Shown here: piece after piece, positions 8,574 through 16,887 of the stretch
Position numbering within the stretch: position 1 is the first letter of the stretch
Layout: every line of letters begins with the position of its first letter
Assembly (NCBI GenBank): GCA_965279255.1
Contig: OZ257146.1
Coordinates: 2,604,001 to 2,668,000 of the forward strand
Origin: CAMFLJ01 sp965279255
Lineage (GTDB): Bacteria; Actinomycetota; Acidimicrobiia; Acidimicrobiales; Acidimicrobilacustridaceae
DNA length: 64,000 nucleotides
Direction of reading: 5' to 3'
Notes under the pieces: generated by a model
What the model was told of the DNA's origin: nothing
Database searches by the model: none
Seen by the model: only the letters and a program-made list of their open reading frames with translations
Translations under genes and position numbers: made by a program

Positions 8574-9350
8574 CTAGACCGGTTCGCGCTCGGAAGCGGC
8601 GATGCGCGACCGCAGCTGGAGGACGGCCTTGGTGTGGATCTGGCACACCCGGCTCTCGGTGACGCCCAGGACCCGGCCGATCTCGGCCAGGGTGAGGCCC
8701 TCGTAGTAGTAGAGGGTGAGCACGAGCTTCTCGCGCTCGGGCATGCCGTTGACCGCCTCGGCGAGGATCTGCTTCATCTCCTCGACCTCGAAGATGGCGA
8801 CTGGCCCTTCACGGACGTCGGCCACGGTGTCGCCGAGGGTCATGGACTCGCCGCGCTCACCACCGCCGAGCATCTCGTCGAGGGCGGCCACGCCGATGAA
8901 GGAGATCTGGGTGAGGTTGGCCTGGAGCTGGTCGTCGGTGATGTCGAGCTCGACCGCGACCTCTTCCTCGGTGGGCGAGCGCCGCAGCTGGTTCTCGAGC
9001 TTGGCGTAGGCCTGCTCCATCGCCCGGGCCTTGGCCCGCACCGAGCGGGGCACCCAGTCGATCGAGCGGAGCTCGTCGAGGATGGCGCCGCGGATGCGGG
9101 CGATGGCGTAGGTCTCGAACTTGTAGCCCCGCTCGGGATCGAACTTCTCGATGGCGTCGATGAGCCCGAACATGCCGTAGGAGACGAGATCGGCCTGCTC
9201 CACGGAATGGGGGAGGCCGACGGCCACGCGGCTGGCGACGTACTTGACCAGAGGCGCGTAGATGAGGATCAGCCGGTCACGGTCTGCGCGCTCACCGGTG
9301 GACTTGTACTGCGTCCACAGTGCGTCGGTCTGGGCTGCCTGGTCCTCCAC
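8574..9350 (-). CDS. whiG: RNA polymerase sigma factor, FliA/WhiG family
   Basis: Sigma-70 family group 3 factor that directs RNA polymerase to a special promoter set; in actinobacteria orthologues drive flagellar (FliA) or sporulation (WhiG) genes. Product of 258 residues with region 2 (LILIYAPLVKYVASRVAVGLP, DLVSYGMFGLIDAIEKFDP, YKFETYAIARIRGAILDELRS), region 3 (SPTEEEVAVELDITDDQLQ) and region 4 (LPEREKLVLTLYYYEGLTLAEIG then GVTESRVCQIHTKAVLQLR; residue before PERE is Met here). The start GTG at 9350 is the first plausible initiator after the xerC stop (9425); the frame is open further upstream but overlaps xerC. Position next to xerC and rpsB matches whiG of Streptomyces, so I use that symbol; whether it controls motility or development here is unknown. 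Confidence 0.9.
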   Translation of the reverse strand: MEDQAAQTDALWTQYKSTGERADRDRLILIYAPLVKYVASRVAVGLPHSVEQADLVSYGMFGLIDAIEKFDPERGYKFETYAIARIRGAILDELRSIDWVPRSVRAKARAMEQAYAKLENQLRRSPTEEEVAVELDITDDQLQANLTQISFIGVAALDEMLGGGERGESMTLGDTVADVREGPVAIFEVEEMKQILAEAVNGMPEREKLVLTLYYYEGLTLAEIGRVLGVTESRVCQIHTKAVLQLRSRIAASEREPV

Positions 9351-9424
9351 CTGACCTACCGATCTCCGTCCGGATTCCCGCTCAAGAAGCTGCGTCTGGG
9401 TGACGATGAAACCATCAGCGACCG

Positions 9425-10321
9425 TCAGGCACGGGGATGGGTCGCGTCCAACACTGTGCGTAGCCGTTGCTTGCTCACGTGAGTGTAGTGCTGCGTGGTC
9501 GACAAATCTGCATGTCCGAGCATCTCCTGCACGGAGCGGAGGTCGGCACCCCCGTCGAGCAGGTGTGTCGCGAACGTGTGGCGCAAGGCATGGGGATGGG
9601 TCGGCGACGGTGCGCGGCGGTCGAGCAGGCGGTGCACGTCGCGCGGCCCGAGGCGGTTGCCCCGGCGGTTCAGGAACACCGCCTCGGACGGTGAGGCGCT
9701 GGTCGCCAGTTCGCGCCGTCCGTGGCCGAACCACTGCGCAAGGGCGTCGCAGGCGGGTGGGCTGAGCGGCACGGTGCGCTGCTTGGAGCCCTTGCCCCAG
9801 ACCGTCACCCGCCGCCGTTCGAGGTCGAGATCGGCAGGTCGGAGCCCGCAGACCTCCGACACCCGCAGGCCGCTGCCGTAGAGGAGCTCGAGCACGGCGT
9901 CGTCGCGGGAGCGGATGGCCGGGGAGTCGTGGGAGGTCGTGGCCGGGGGGTCGTCGAGCACCGCGGTGATCTCGTCGTCGCGGAGCACACGGGGCAGGCG
10001 ACCGCTGCCGCCGGGCACGCTCAGGCCGGCCGACGGATCGGCCGGGAGGCGGCCGGTGCGGGCCAGCCAGCCGAAGTAGCGGCGCACCGACGAGGCCTTG
10101 CGGGCGATGCTGCGCCGAGCCAGACCCCGGGTGGCGAGCCCGGCGACCCAGCGCCGCAGCACGGTGCGGGTGACGGCGGAGGGGCCGTCGAGCCCGAGGC
10201 GCTCGCACCATGTGACGAAGGCGTCGAGGTCGGAGCGGTACGCCTTCACGGTGGCGGGCGCGGCCGAGGTCAACGAGGCGGTGAACTCCTCGATGGACCA
10301 GGGATCAGCCTCGGCGGACAC
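9425..10321 (-). CDS. xerC: Tyrosine recombinase XerC
   Basis: Site-specific tyrosine recombinase that with XerD resolves chromosome dimers at dif. 298 residues from a GTG at 10321, close to the usual 300. The N-terminal SAM-like core-binding domain (FTASLTSAAPATVKAYRSDLDAFVTW) is followed by the catalytic domain with all key residues: Arg in YGSGLRVSEV, Lys in GKGSKQR, HALRHTFATHLL, LGHADLSTTQ and the nucleophile Tyr in HYTHVSKQRL. The chosen start follows the conserved N-terminus; the frame is open beyond it but runs into dprA. It sits among core genes with no att-like repeats, so it is a housekeeping Xer and not a phage integrase. Confidence 0.93.
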   Translation of the reverse strand: MSAEADPWSIEEFTASLTSAAPATVKAYRSDLDAFVTWCERLGLDGPSAVTRTVLRRWVAGLATRGLARRSIARKASSVRRYFGWLARTGRLPADPSAGLSVPGGSGRLPRVLRDDEITAVLDDPPATTSHDSPAIRSRDDAVLELLYGSGLRVSEVCGLRPADLDLERRRVTVWGKGSKQRTVPLSPPACDALAQWFGHGRRELATSASPSEAVFLNRRGNRLGPRDVHRLLDRRAPSPTHPHALRHTFATHLLDGGADLRSVQEMLGHADLSTTQHYTHVSKQRLRTVLDATHPRA

Positions 10322-10383
10322 CGCGCGGACTGTAGCCCTGGCCCCCCTGCACCCCCCGGGACCCACGAGGGCCCGAGCGAGCG

Positions 10384-11547
10384 TCACCGGGCACCGGCGG
10401 GCCGGCCCAGCCGCTCGACCCAGCCGCCCCGGCGGGCGATCCAGCCGTCGGCGTCGAGGCGGTCGAGGGCGAGGGCGAGGCGACCGAGGTCGAAGCCGGT
10501 GGCGAGGGCCAGGGTCTCGACCGAGACCGGCCCCCAGGGCGCGTGATCGAGGACGAGAGCGGCGTCGCCGACGGGCTTCGGCCGGCGTTCGGCGGCCTTG
10601 CGGATGCGGGTCGGCTCGCGCCCGAGCGCCAGCAGCACGTCGTCGGCGTCGCGGGCGGGTGAGCAGCCGTCGAAGAGGAGCTGGTTGGTGCCGTCGGAGC
10701 TGGCGGCGGTGACGGGACCGGGCACGGCCAGCACCGGCACACCGCGGCGGGCGGCCTCGACCGCCGTGCCCATCGCTCCCCCGGTGGCCTGGGACTCGAC
10801 GACCACCACGACGTCGGCGAGGGCGGCGATGAGCCGGTTGCGGGCGGGGAACTGCCACGCCGCCGCCGGCGCGCCGAGGGGGTACTCGCTCAGCACCACG
10901 CCCGTGCGGGCGACCTGGCGCCAGAGGGGCCCGTGCTCTCGCGGGTAGATGCGGTCGAGCCCGCAGCCGACCACCGCGATGGGCGGAGCGCCCTCGGCGG
11001 CCAGGGCGCCGGCGTGGGCCGCGCCGTCGATGCCGAGGGCGAGGCCGGACACCACGGCGATGCCTGACGCAGCCAGTCGCCGGCCGAGCTCGTGGGCGAC
11101 GTCGAGGCCGTAGCGGGTGGCCCGGCGGGTGCCCACGACCGCCGCCCGCACGCCGGCGAGGTGGTCGAGGTCGCCCTGCCAGAAGACGACCCCGGGCGGG
11201 TCGTCGTCGGCAGCCAGCGGGGCCGGGAAGGCCGACGACCCCAGCGCGGCCACCCCGATGCCGGCGTCGACGTGGGCCTGCCAGTACGAGCCTGGATCGA
11301 TCGCGGCGGCGGCCCGGCGCCAGTTGGCCAGCAGCTCGGCAGGGTCGTCGCGACCAGGGCCGACCACCATGGCCGGGTCGACGGTGCCGCCCACGATCGC
11401 CCTCCACGCTCCCTCGGGCCCGTAGCGGTCGACGAGGGCACGGAGGCGGGAGGGCCCGACCCGGGGCAGTCGGGCCAGCGCGGCGACGTGGGCCTCGAGC
11501 GGCAGGCCGGACGCGTCGGGGCGGTCGGCCCCGGATGAGGCGCCCAT
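10384..11547 (-). CDS. dprA: DNA-processing protein DprA (Smf)
   Basis: Binds incoming single-stranded DNA and loads RecA during natural transformation; also found in non-competent species. 387 residues: an N-terminal SAM-type helical domain (AALARLPRVGPSRLRALVDRYG), the Rossmann-like DprA domain (AVVGTRRATRYGLDVAHELGRRLA, VVSGLALGIDGAAHAGAL, AVVGCGLDRIYPREH, SEYPLG, FPARNRLIAALAD, VESQATGGAMGTA, VPGPVT) and a C-terminal winged helix (~330-387). The ATG at 11547 lies one base after the comM stop codon at 11549-11551, indicating coupling. Neighbours comM and xerC form the usual competence/recombination group. Confidence 0.95.
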   Translation of the reverse strand: MGASSGADRPDASGLPLEAHVAALARLPRVGPSRLRALVDRYGPEGAWRAIVGGTVDPAMVVGPGRDDPAELLANWRRAAAAIDPGSYWQAHVDAGIGVAALGSSAFPAPLAADDDPPGVVFWQGDLDHLAGVRAAVVGTRRATRYGLDVAHELGRRLAASGIAVVSGLALGIDGAAHAGALAAEGAPPIAVVGCGLDRIYPREHGPLWRQVARTGVVLSEYPLGAPAAAWQFPARNRLIAALADVVVVVESQATGGAMGTAVEAARRGVPVLAVPGPVTAASSDGTNQLLFDGCSPARDADDVLLALGREPTRIRKAAERRPKPVGDAALVLDHAPWGPVSVETLALATGFDLGRLALALDRLDADGWIARRGGWVERLGRPAGAR

Positions 11548-11548
11548 C

Positions 11549-13063
11549 TCAGGCCGCCCGGGGACCGACGACCACACCCGGGTCGGCGCGGAGGTGGAAG
11601 GCGGCGGCCACGTGCTCGGCGGCAAGGGGGCCCTCGTCGCCGGCCAGGTCGGCGAGGGTGAGGGCGACCCGCCACAGGCGCCGGAGGCCCCTGGCGGTGA
11701 GGCGACCGTCGGTGAGGGCCCGCTCGACGAGCCCGGTCGACTCGGGGGTGAGCGGGGCGACGCGGTCGAGCACGGGGCCGGGAAGCTCGGCGTTGCACCT
11801 CACCCCACGTCTCGCCGCGCGGTCACGGGCGGCGGCGACCCGGGCCGCCACCACGGCGGTGGAGTCGGCCGGCCCGCCGTGGAGCAGCTGCTGCGGGTCG
11901 GGCCGCTGCACCTCCATGCGGAGGTCGAAGCGGTCGAGCAGCGGGCCCGAGAGCCGGCGGCGGTAGCGCTCGAGCGAGCGGTCGGTGCACCGGCAGGCGG
12001 CGGGGGTGACGCCCTCACCGCACGGGCACGGGTTCATGGCGGCGACGAGTAGGAACCGGGCCGGCAGGGTGACCCGGGTCTCGGCCCGGGCGATGCGGAT
12101 CAGCCCCTCCTCCAGGGGCTGGCGCAGCGAGTCGAGGACCATCGGGGCGAACTCCCCCAGCTCGTCGAGGAACAGCACGCCCCCGTGACTGAGCGAGATC
12201 TCTCCGGGGCGCAGCCGGCCCGAGCCGCCGCCGATCATGGCGACCGCGCTGGTGCCGTGGTGGGGTGCCCGCAGCGGCGGCCGCCGCACCAGCCCGCCGG
12301 GGAGGGGCATGCCGGCCGCCGAGTGCACGCGGGTGGCGTCGAGGGCCTGGGCGTCGTCGAGGTCGGGCAGCAGGCCGGGAAGGCGCTGGGCGAGCATCGT
12401 CTTGCCGGCCCCCGGCGGGCCGACCATGAGGAGGTGATGGCCGCCCGCGGCCGAGACCTCGAGCGCGGCCCGGGCCAGCGGGTGGCCCCGCACGTCGGCC
12501 AGGTCGGGCGCCGCGGTCACGGGTGGTTCGAGGGGCGGGTCGGGGGCGACCGGCCACGGGGCCTCGGCCGTCAGCGCCTCGACCATCCGCCGCAGGTCGG
12601 GAGCGCACAGCACCCGGTGGCGGCCGACCAGCTCGGCCTCGAAGACCGAGCCCGGCGGCACCACGACCTCGGCTGCGTCGAGGGCGTCGACCAACGACAG
12701 CGCGCCGGGCACGTGGCGCAGGGTGCCGTCGAGCCCGAGCTCGCCGACGAAGGCCCGCTCCCCCACGGCCTCGGCCGAGAGCTGCTCGCTGGCCACCAGC
12801 ACCCCGACGGCGATGGCCAGGTCGAGGGCCGATCCGATCTTGCGCACCGAGGTGGGGGCCAGGTTGACCGTGGTGCGGGTGTCGGGCCACTTGAAGCCGC
12901 TGGTGAGCAGCGCGGCCCGCACGCGGTCGCGGGCCTCACGGCACGACGTGTCGGGGAGGCCCACGACGGTGAAGCAGGGAAGGCCCCTGGCGACGTGGAC
13001 CTCGACGGTGACCGGGATGCCGTCGACCCCGAGGAGGGTGGCGGACGGGACGGTGGCGAGCAT
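11549..13063 (-). CDS. comM: ComM/YifB family Mg-chelatase-like AAA+ ATPase
   Basis: AAA+ helicase of the ComM (YifB) family; in Vibrio and other species it drives branch migration when transforming DNA is integrated. 504 residues: N-terminal Lon-protease-like fold (VEVHVARGLPCFTVVGLPDTSCREARDRVR, NLAPTSVRKIGSALDLAIAVG), Walker A GPPGAGKT, APHHGTSAVAMIGGG, Walker B VLFLDELGEF, sensor ARFLLVAAMNPCPCG, and a C-terminal CxC-containing loop with LLDRFDLRMEV. ATG 13063 follows GGAGGGCG. First gene of the comM-dprA-xerC run; the YraN-type nuclease often found just upstream is absent. Confidence 0.95.
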   Translation of the reverse strand: MLATVPSATLLGVDGIPVTVEVHVARGLPCFTVVGLPDTSCREARDRVRAALLTSGFKWPDTRTTVNLAPTSVRKIGSALDLAIAVGVLVASEQLSAEAVGERAFVGELGLDGTLRHVPGALSLVDALDAAEVVVPPGSVFEAELVGRHRVLCAPDLRRMVEALTAEAPWPVAPDPPLEPPVTAAPDLADVRGHPLARAALEVSAAGGHHLLMVGPPGAGKTMLAQRLPGLLPDLDDAQALDATRVHSAAGMPLPGGLVRRPPLRAPHHGTSAVAMIGGGSGRLRPGEISLSHGGVLFLDELGEFAPMVLDSLRQPLEEGLIRIARAETRVTLPARFLLVAAMNPCPCGEGVTPAACRCTDRSLERYRRRLSGPLLDRFDLRMEVQRPDPQQLLHGGPADSTAVVAARVAAARDRAARRGVRCNAELPGPVLDRVAPLTPESTGLVERALTDGRLTARGLRRLWRVALTLADLAGDEGPLAAEHVAAAFHLRADPGVVVGPRAA

Positions 13064-13085
13064 GGGCTGCGCCCTCCTGCAGGAA

Positions 13086-13100
13086 CGGCACGTCGTGCCG
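13086..13100. promoter_or_regulatory. Perfect palindrome upstream of comM
   Basis: CGGCACG-T-CGTGCCG is a perfect 7+1+7 inverted repeat centred 30 bases before the comM start, in the 122-base gap to the cytochrome gene. Its place suggests an operator or promoter element for comM-dprA-xerC. The regulator is unknown and GC-rich palindromes can arise by chance. Confidence 0.35.
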
Positions 13101-13185
13101 GGCAGTGGGGGGCGGCTCGAGCCACCGATGTGGAGGTGAGGCTACGCAGCGGGTGCGACAGCCGACAAGGGTCGGCCGTCGGTGG

Positions 13186-13539
13186 CTACTTCGAGCCGAG
13201 GACCTCGCGCTCGTAGCGGGCGACGGCGGTGATCTGCTCGTCGGAGAGGCCGGTCGAGCCGCCGAACTTGGGCATCGAGCTCTTGCCGTTGGCGATCACG
13301 GCCTTCTGGTCCTCGATGTTCGGGTAGCGGTTGGCCACCACGCCGGCGAGCTTGGGGCCCATGCCGCCGTTGCCCCCGGGGCCGTGGCAGCTGGCGCACT
13401 TCTGGTTGTAGATCGTCTGGCCCTCGGCGAGCACCGGGTCGCTCGGGGTGGCCGGTGTGGAGCTGCCGCCACAGGCGGAGAACAGGACCGCGGCGGCCAC
13501 GACGAGGAGGCCGGCGAGGAGAGCTCGGGGGGCACGCAT
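13186..13539 (-). CDS. Lipoprotein mono-haem cytochrome c
   Basis: Small c-type cytochrome, presumably tethered to the outer face of the membrane for electron transfer. 117 residues from the ATG at 13539: hydrophobic signal (residues 5-21) ending in FSAC, with Cys23 as candidate lipid-modified residue, then a Ser/Thr/Pro linker. The haem motif is CASCH (Cys48, Cys51, His52) and a candidate axial Met lies in SSMPKFGG, followed by LSDEQITAVARYERE, typical of class I cytochromes c. The frame extends upstream but without a plausible signal. No oxidase or reductase gene is adjacent, so its partner is not evident. Confidence 0.88.
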   Translation of the reverse strand: MRAPRALLAGLLVVAAAVLFSACGGSSTPATPSDPVLAEGQTIYNQKCASCHGPGGNGGMGPKLAGVVANRYPNIEDQKAVIANGKSSMPKFGGSTGLSDEQITAVARYEREVLGSK

Positions 13540-13636
13540 GGCGCCGCACGCTACCAGCGGGGCCCGACACCTCTGAAGGCAGGCTGCCCGGGGAACCGGT
13601 GCGGCGACAGCCCCCGCGAGCGGCGATACTCGACCC

Positions 13637-13747
13637 ATGGGTTTCAACCCGCAACGCCAGCATCGCCGCTCCCCGTTCGACTACGTGATGGTCGGCGCGG
13701 CCCTCGCCGTCTGCCTGGCCCTCGTGGTCTGGGCCTTCCTCGGCTAG
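13637..13747 (+). CDS. Small single-pass membrane protein, 36 residues
   Basis: A short frame from ATG 13637 to TAG 13745-13747. It reads a polar, basic N-terminus (MGFNPQRQHRRSPF) followed by one ~20-residue hydrophobic helix, DYVMVGAALAVCLALVVWAF, ending LG. It ends four bases before the GTG of the histidine phosphatase gene and runs in the same direction, so the two are probably co-transcribed. Basic N-terminus plus one helix suggests an N-in single-pass protein. No obvious family. No good ribosome site is visible; coding is supported by composition and spacing only. Confidence 0.55.
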   Translation: MGFNPQRQHRRSPFDYVMVGAALAVCLALVVWAFLG

Positions 13748-13751
13748 CGGC

Positions 13752-14429
13752 GTGGAGCTCGTCTTCATCCGCCACGGCCAGCCCGAGTGGGACATCGACG
13801 GCCGCACGGTGCAGAACCCTCGCCTGACCGAGATCGGCCTCGAACAGGCCGCGCTGCTGGGCAGGTCGTTCGAGGGGCGGCCGGTCGACCGCGTCCTCGT
13901 CTCACCCCTCCTGCGCTCCCAGCAGACTGCGGCGCCGGTGATCGACGCGCTCGGCATCGAGCCCGAGACGTTGCCGTGGCTGGCCGAGATCGAGTCACCC
14001 CAGTGGGAGGGCACCCCGTCGGAGACGGTCGAGGCGATCTTCGCCGCGGCGCGGGCCAAGCCCCTCGACGAGCAGTGGGACGGCCTGCCGGGCGGCGAGT
14101 CGTTCCGCGACTTCCACCGCCGCATCACCACCGGGCTCGACGGGCTGCTCGACGAGATCGGGTGCGAGCGGATCACCCCGTTCCCACCGCTGTGGCGCCT
14201 CCGCGACCCCGGCCCGCGCATCGTTATCGTCGCCCACGCCGGCACCGACGCCGTGTGCCTCGGCCACCTGCTCGGCATCGACCCCGTGCCGTGGGAGTGG
14301 GAGCGCTTCGTCTCGTTCCACGCGTCGGTGAGCGTGGTGCGCCCGGTGCCGATCGCCGAGGCCCACTCGTTCAGCCTCCACCGCTTCTCCGACACCAGCC
14401 ACCTGCCGCCCCACCTGCACACGGTCTAG
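13752..14429 (+). CDS. Histidine phosphatase (phosphoglycerate mutase-like)
   Basis: Branch 2-type fold histidine phosphatase using a phospho-histidine intermediate. 225 residues starting GTG. The nucleophile motif is FIRHGQPEW at residues 5-13, the second arginine lies in VLVSPLLRSQQTA, and the distal histidine in VIVAHAGTDAV. The region GGESFRDFHRRI resembles the substrate-pocket segment of phosphoglycerate-mutase-like phosphatases. Substrate not predictable: members act on sugar phosphates, nucleotides, cobalamin precursors or proteins. It is followed at 17 bases by a zincin gene in the same direction. Confidence 0.88.
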   Translation: MELVFIRHGQPEWDIDGRTVQNPRLTEIGLEQAALLGRSFEGRPVDRVLVSPLLRSQQTAAPVIDALGIEPETLPWLAEIESPQWEGTPSETVEAIFAAARAKPLDEQWDGLPGGESFRDFHRRITTGLDGLLDEIGCERITPFPPLWRLRDPGPRIVIVAHAGTDAVCLGHLLGIDPVPWEWERFVSFHASVSVVRPVPIAEAHSFSLHRFSDTSHLPPHLHTV

Positions 14430-14446
14430 GCGTCGGAGCCAGAGCC

Positions 14447-14800
14447 ATGGTGCCCGTGAGCCCCGACCGGTTCGAGGAACTGGTGGCCGACGCCCTCGAC
14501 GAGCTGCCGCCGGAGCTCGGGCAGATGATGGACAACGTCGCCGTGTTCGTCGACGACGACCACGACGAGGGGCTGCTCGGCCTCTACGAAGGCATCCCCC
14601 TGACCGAGCGCGACGACTACGGCGTCGGGTGGGGCGAGCTGCCGATGCCCGACCGCATCACCGTGTTCCGCCTGCCGCTCTGTCGCGCGGCGCGCGACGA
14701 GGCCGAGGTCGTCGAGCAGGTGCGCATCACCGTGATCCACGAGGTGGCCCACCACTTCGGCATCGACGACGACCGCCTCGACGACTTGGGCTGGGCCTGA
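14447..14800 (+). CDS. Small zincin-like metallopeptidase family protein
   Basis: 117 residues, the size of the minimal metallopeptidase family widespread in actinobacteria. The zinc site HEVAHHFGIDDDRL near residue 100 has the HExxH core (two His ligands and the catalytic Glu) with a downstream Asp as candidate third ligand. Upstream are DNVAVFVDDDHDEGLLGLYEG and the P-rich segment ELPMPDRITVFRLPL, both typical of this family. ATG 14447 has GGAG nearby. Substrate and physiological role are unknown for the family. Confidence 0.85.
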   Translation: MVPVSPDRFEELVADALDELPPELGQMMDNVAVFVDDDHDEGLLGLYEGIPLTERDDYGVGWGELPMPDRITVFRLPLCRAARDEAEVVEQVRITVIHEVAHHFGIDDDRLDDLGWA

Positions 14801-14865
14801 GGCCGTCGACATCTCGACCGGTGGCTCGTCCGGCGGGGCCATGACACCGCCAGGTGAGCCACGGG

Positions 14866-15675
14866 TCAGTCGTCGTGCTTGTGGTGCTTGTGCTTGGCGG
14901 AGTCGTGGGGGGTGTGCTGGCCGTCGGTGCCGTGCTTGTCCTTGTGACGGTGCACGGCGAGGGCACCGCCGACGATGCCGGCCTGGTTGAGCAGCTCGGC
15001 GGGCACCACGGGCGTGCGGCAGGTCATCTTCGGCAGGAACTTGTCGGCCTTCTTGGAGACCCCGCCGCCGATGATGAACAGGTCGGGCCACAGGAGGTCC
15101 TCGACCATGCGGAGGTACTCGTCGACGCGTGACGCCCATTCGTCCCAGTCGAGCTCGAGCCGCTCGCGGACCGAGTTGGCGGCCCACAGCTCGGCGTCGC
15201 CGCCCCGCAGGGTGAGGTGACCGAGCTCGGTGTTGGGCACGAGGCGTCCGTCGATGACGAGGGCGGAGCCGATGCCGGTGCCGAGGGTGACGGTGAGGAT
15301 GACGCCGGGCCGGCCGCGGGCGGCGCCGAAGCGGGCCTCGGCCTCACCGGCGGCATCGGCGTCGTTGACGATCGTGACCGGGCAGCCGGTGGCGTCGCCG
15401 ATGAGGCCGGCGGCGTCGAGGTCGAGCCACGCCTTGTCGAGGTTGGCCGCGGTGTGGACGTGACCGCCCTTGACCACACCCGGGAACGTGCAGCCGATCG
15501 GGCCCTCCCACTCGAAGTGGCGCGCCACCGAGGCGACGGTGGCGGCGACGGCCTCCGGGGTGGCGGGCTCGGGCGTGAGCAGCCGCAGCCGATCGGTGAT
15601 CAGGTGGCCCTTCTTGGTGTCGACGACCGCACCCTTGATGCCGGTGCCGCCGATGTCGATGCCAAGTGCCTTCAT
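14866..15675 (-). CDS. ppgK: Polyphosphate glucokinase (ROK family)
   Basis: Phosphorylates glucose to glucose-6-phosphate using polyphosphate (and often ATP), a hallmark actinobacterial enzyme. 269 residues from ATG 15675, preceded by AGGAGA. ROK motifs: GIDIGGTGIKGAVVD at the N-terminus, GCTFPGVV, TIVNDADAAGEAEARFG, TLGTGIGSALVIDGRLVPNTELGHL and IIGGGVSKKADKFLP. The C-terminal ~28 residues are a His/Lys/Asp-rich tail (HRHKDKHGTD, KHKHHKHDD), which may bind metal or the polyanion. Product feeds pgi at 18372. Confidence 0.95.
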   Translation of the reverse strand: MKALGIDIGGTGIKGAVVDTKKGHLITDRLRLLTPEPATPEAVAATVASVARHFEWEGPIGCTFPGVVKGGHVHTAANLDKAWLDLDAAGLIGDATGCPVTIVNDADAAGEAEARFGAARGRPGVILTVTLGTGIGSALVIDGRLVPNTELGHLTLRGGDAELWAANSVRERLELDWDEWASRVDEYLRMVEDLLWPDLFIIGGGVSKKADKFLPKMTCRTPVVPAELLNQAGIVGGALAVHRHKDKHGTDGQHTPHDSAKHKHHKHDD

Positions 15676-15771
15676 GGGCCACGTCTCCTGTCGATGCCCG
15701 CCGTTGGGGCGAGCAGTCTCGCACGACCTCCGGCCCTGCCGCTCGGGGTCCCAGGGCCGTACCCTCGAACC

Positions 15772-16887
15772 ATGGCGGACACCATCTCGCTCGCCGATCC
15801 CTTCACCGTCACCACGCGGCACTGGCACCGCCTCGACGACGGGCGCCTGCAGTGCGACGCCTGCCCCCGGGCCTGCAAGCTCCACGAGGGCCAACGGGGC
15901 GTGTGCTTCGTGCGGGGCCGCGCCGACGACCAGGTGGTGCTCACCAGCTACGGCCGTTCGAGCGGCTACTGCGTCGACCCCATCGAGAAGAAGCCGCTCA
16001 ACCACTTCCTGCCCGGCACCTCGGTGCTCTCGTTCGGCACGGCCGGCTGCAACCTCGCCTGCCGCTTCTGCCAGAACTGGGACATCTCCAAGTCGAAGCA
16101 GGTCGACCGCATGGCCGACGCCGCACCGCCGGAGGCCATCGCCGACGCCGCCCGGGAGCTCGGCTGCGCCTCGGTGGCGTTCACCTACAACGACCCGATC
16201 GTGTTCGTGGAGTACGCCGTCGACACCGCCGCGGCCTGCCGCGAGCAGGGCGTGCGGTCCGTCGCCGTGTCGGCCGGCTACGCCACCGAGGCGGTCCGCC
16301 GCGAGCTCTTCTCGGCGGTCGACGCCGCCAACATCGACCTGAAGGGCTTCACCGACGACTTCTACCGGCACGTCGCCATGGGGGCCCTGGCTCCGGTGCT
16401 CGACACACTCCGGTACATCCGCCACGAGACCGACACGTGGCTGGAGATCACCACCCTGTTGATCCCGGGGCTGAACGACTCCGACGCCGAGCTGCACGAG
16501 ATGTCCGCCTGGATCGCCGCCGAGCTGGGGCCCGACGTGCCGCTGCACTTCAGCGCCTTCCACCCGGACTTCAAGATGCGCGACGTGCCCGCCACCCCAC
16601 CCGAGACCCTCACCCGGGCCCGACGCATCGCCATGGCGGAAGGGCTGCGGTACGTCTACACGGGCAACGTGCACGACCGCGAGGGCGACACCACGCTCTG
16701 TCCGTCGTGCGGCACCGAGGTCGTCGAGCGCGACTGGTACGTCATGAAGAGCTGGAAGCTCACCGGCGACGGCCACTGCCGGTCGTGCGGGGCCGCCGTG
16801 GCCGGCGTCTTCGACGGCCCGCCCGGCGAGTGGGGCGCCAAGCGGGTGCCCGTCGAGCTGAAGACCGGGAAGGCACGGCGGCGATGA
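15772..16887 (+). CDS. amrS: AmmeMemoRadiSam system radical SAM enzyme
   Basis: Radical S-adenosylmethionine enzyme of the conserved AmmeMemoRadiSam cluster, whose reaction is unknown. 371 residues. The 4Fe-4S/SAM motif CNLACRFC (Cys93, Cys97, Cys100) is followed by QNWDISK, typical of PFL-activase-like members. An extra N-terminal cysteine cluster (CDACPRACKLHEGQRGVC) precedes it, and the C-terminus is a zinc-ribbon-like pair (CPSCG and CRSCG about 30 residues apart). The core contains NDPIVFVEYAVD, AGYATEAVRRELF, ANIDLKGFTDDFYR and LLIPGLNDSD. Its TGA overlaps the ATG of the Memo gene (ATGA), so both are coupled. Confidence 0.93.
   Translation: MADTISLADPFTVTTRHWHRLDDGRLQCDACPRACKLHEGQRGVCFVRGRADDQVVLTSYGRSSGYCVDPIEKKPLNHFLPGTSVLSFGTAGCNLACRFCQNWDISKSKQVDRMADAAPPEAIADAARELGCASVAFTYNDPIVFVEYAVDTAAACREQGVRSVAVSAGYATEAVRRELFSAVDAANIDLKGFTDDFYRHVAMGALAPVLDTLRYIRHETDTWLEITTLLIPGLNDSDAELHEMSAWIAAELGPDVPLHFSAFHPDFKMRDVPATPPETLTRARRIAMAEGLRYVYTGNVHDREGDTTLCPSCGTEVVERDWYVMKSWKLTGDGHCRSCGAAVAGVFDGPPGEWGAKRVPVELKTGKARRR

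Noticed and set aside
9425..10321. Phage or island integrase
   Set aside because: The tyrosine recombinase sits in the conserved sigma-xerC-dprA-comM cluster with XerC-type length and no att repeats or tRNA nearby.
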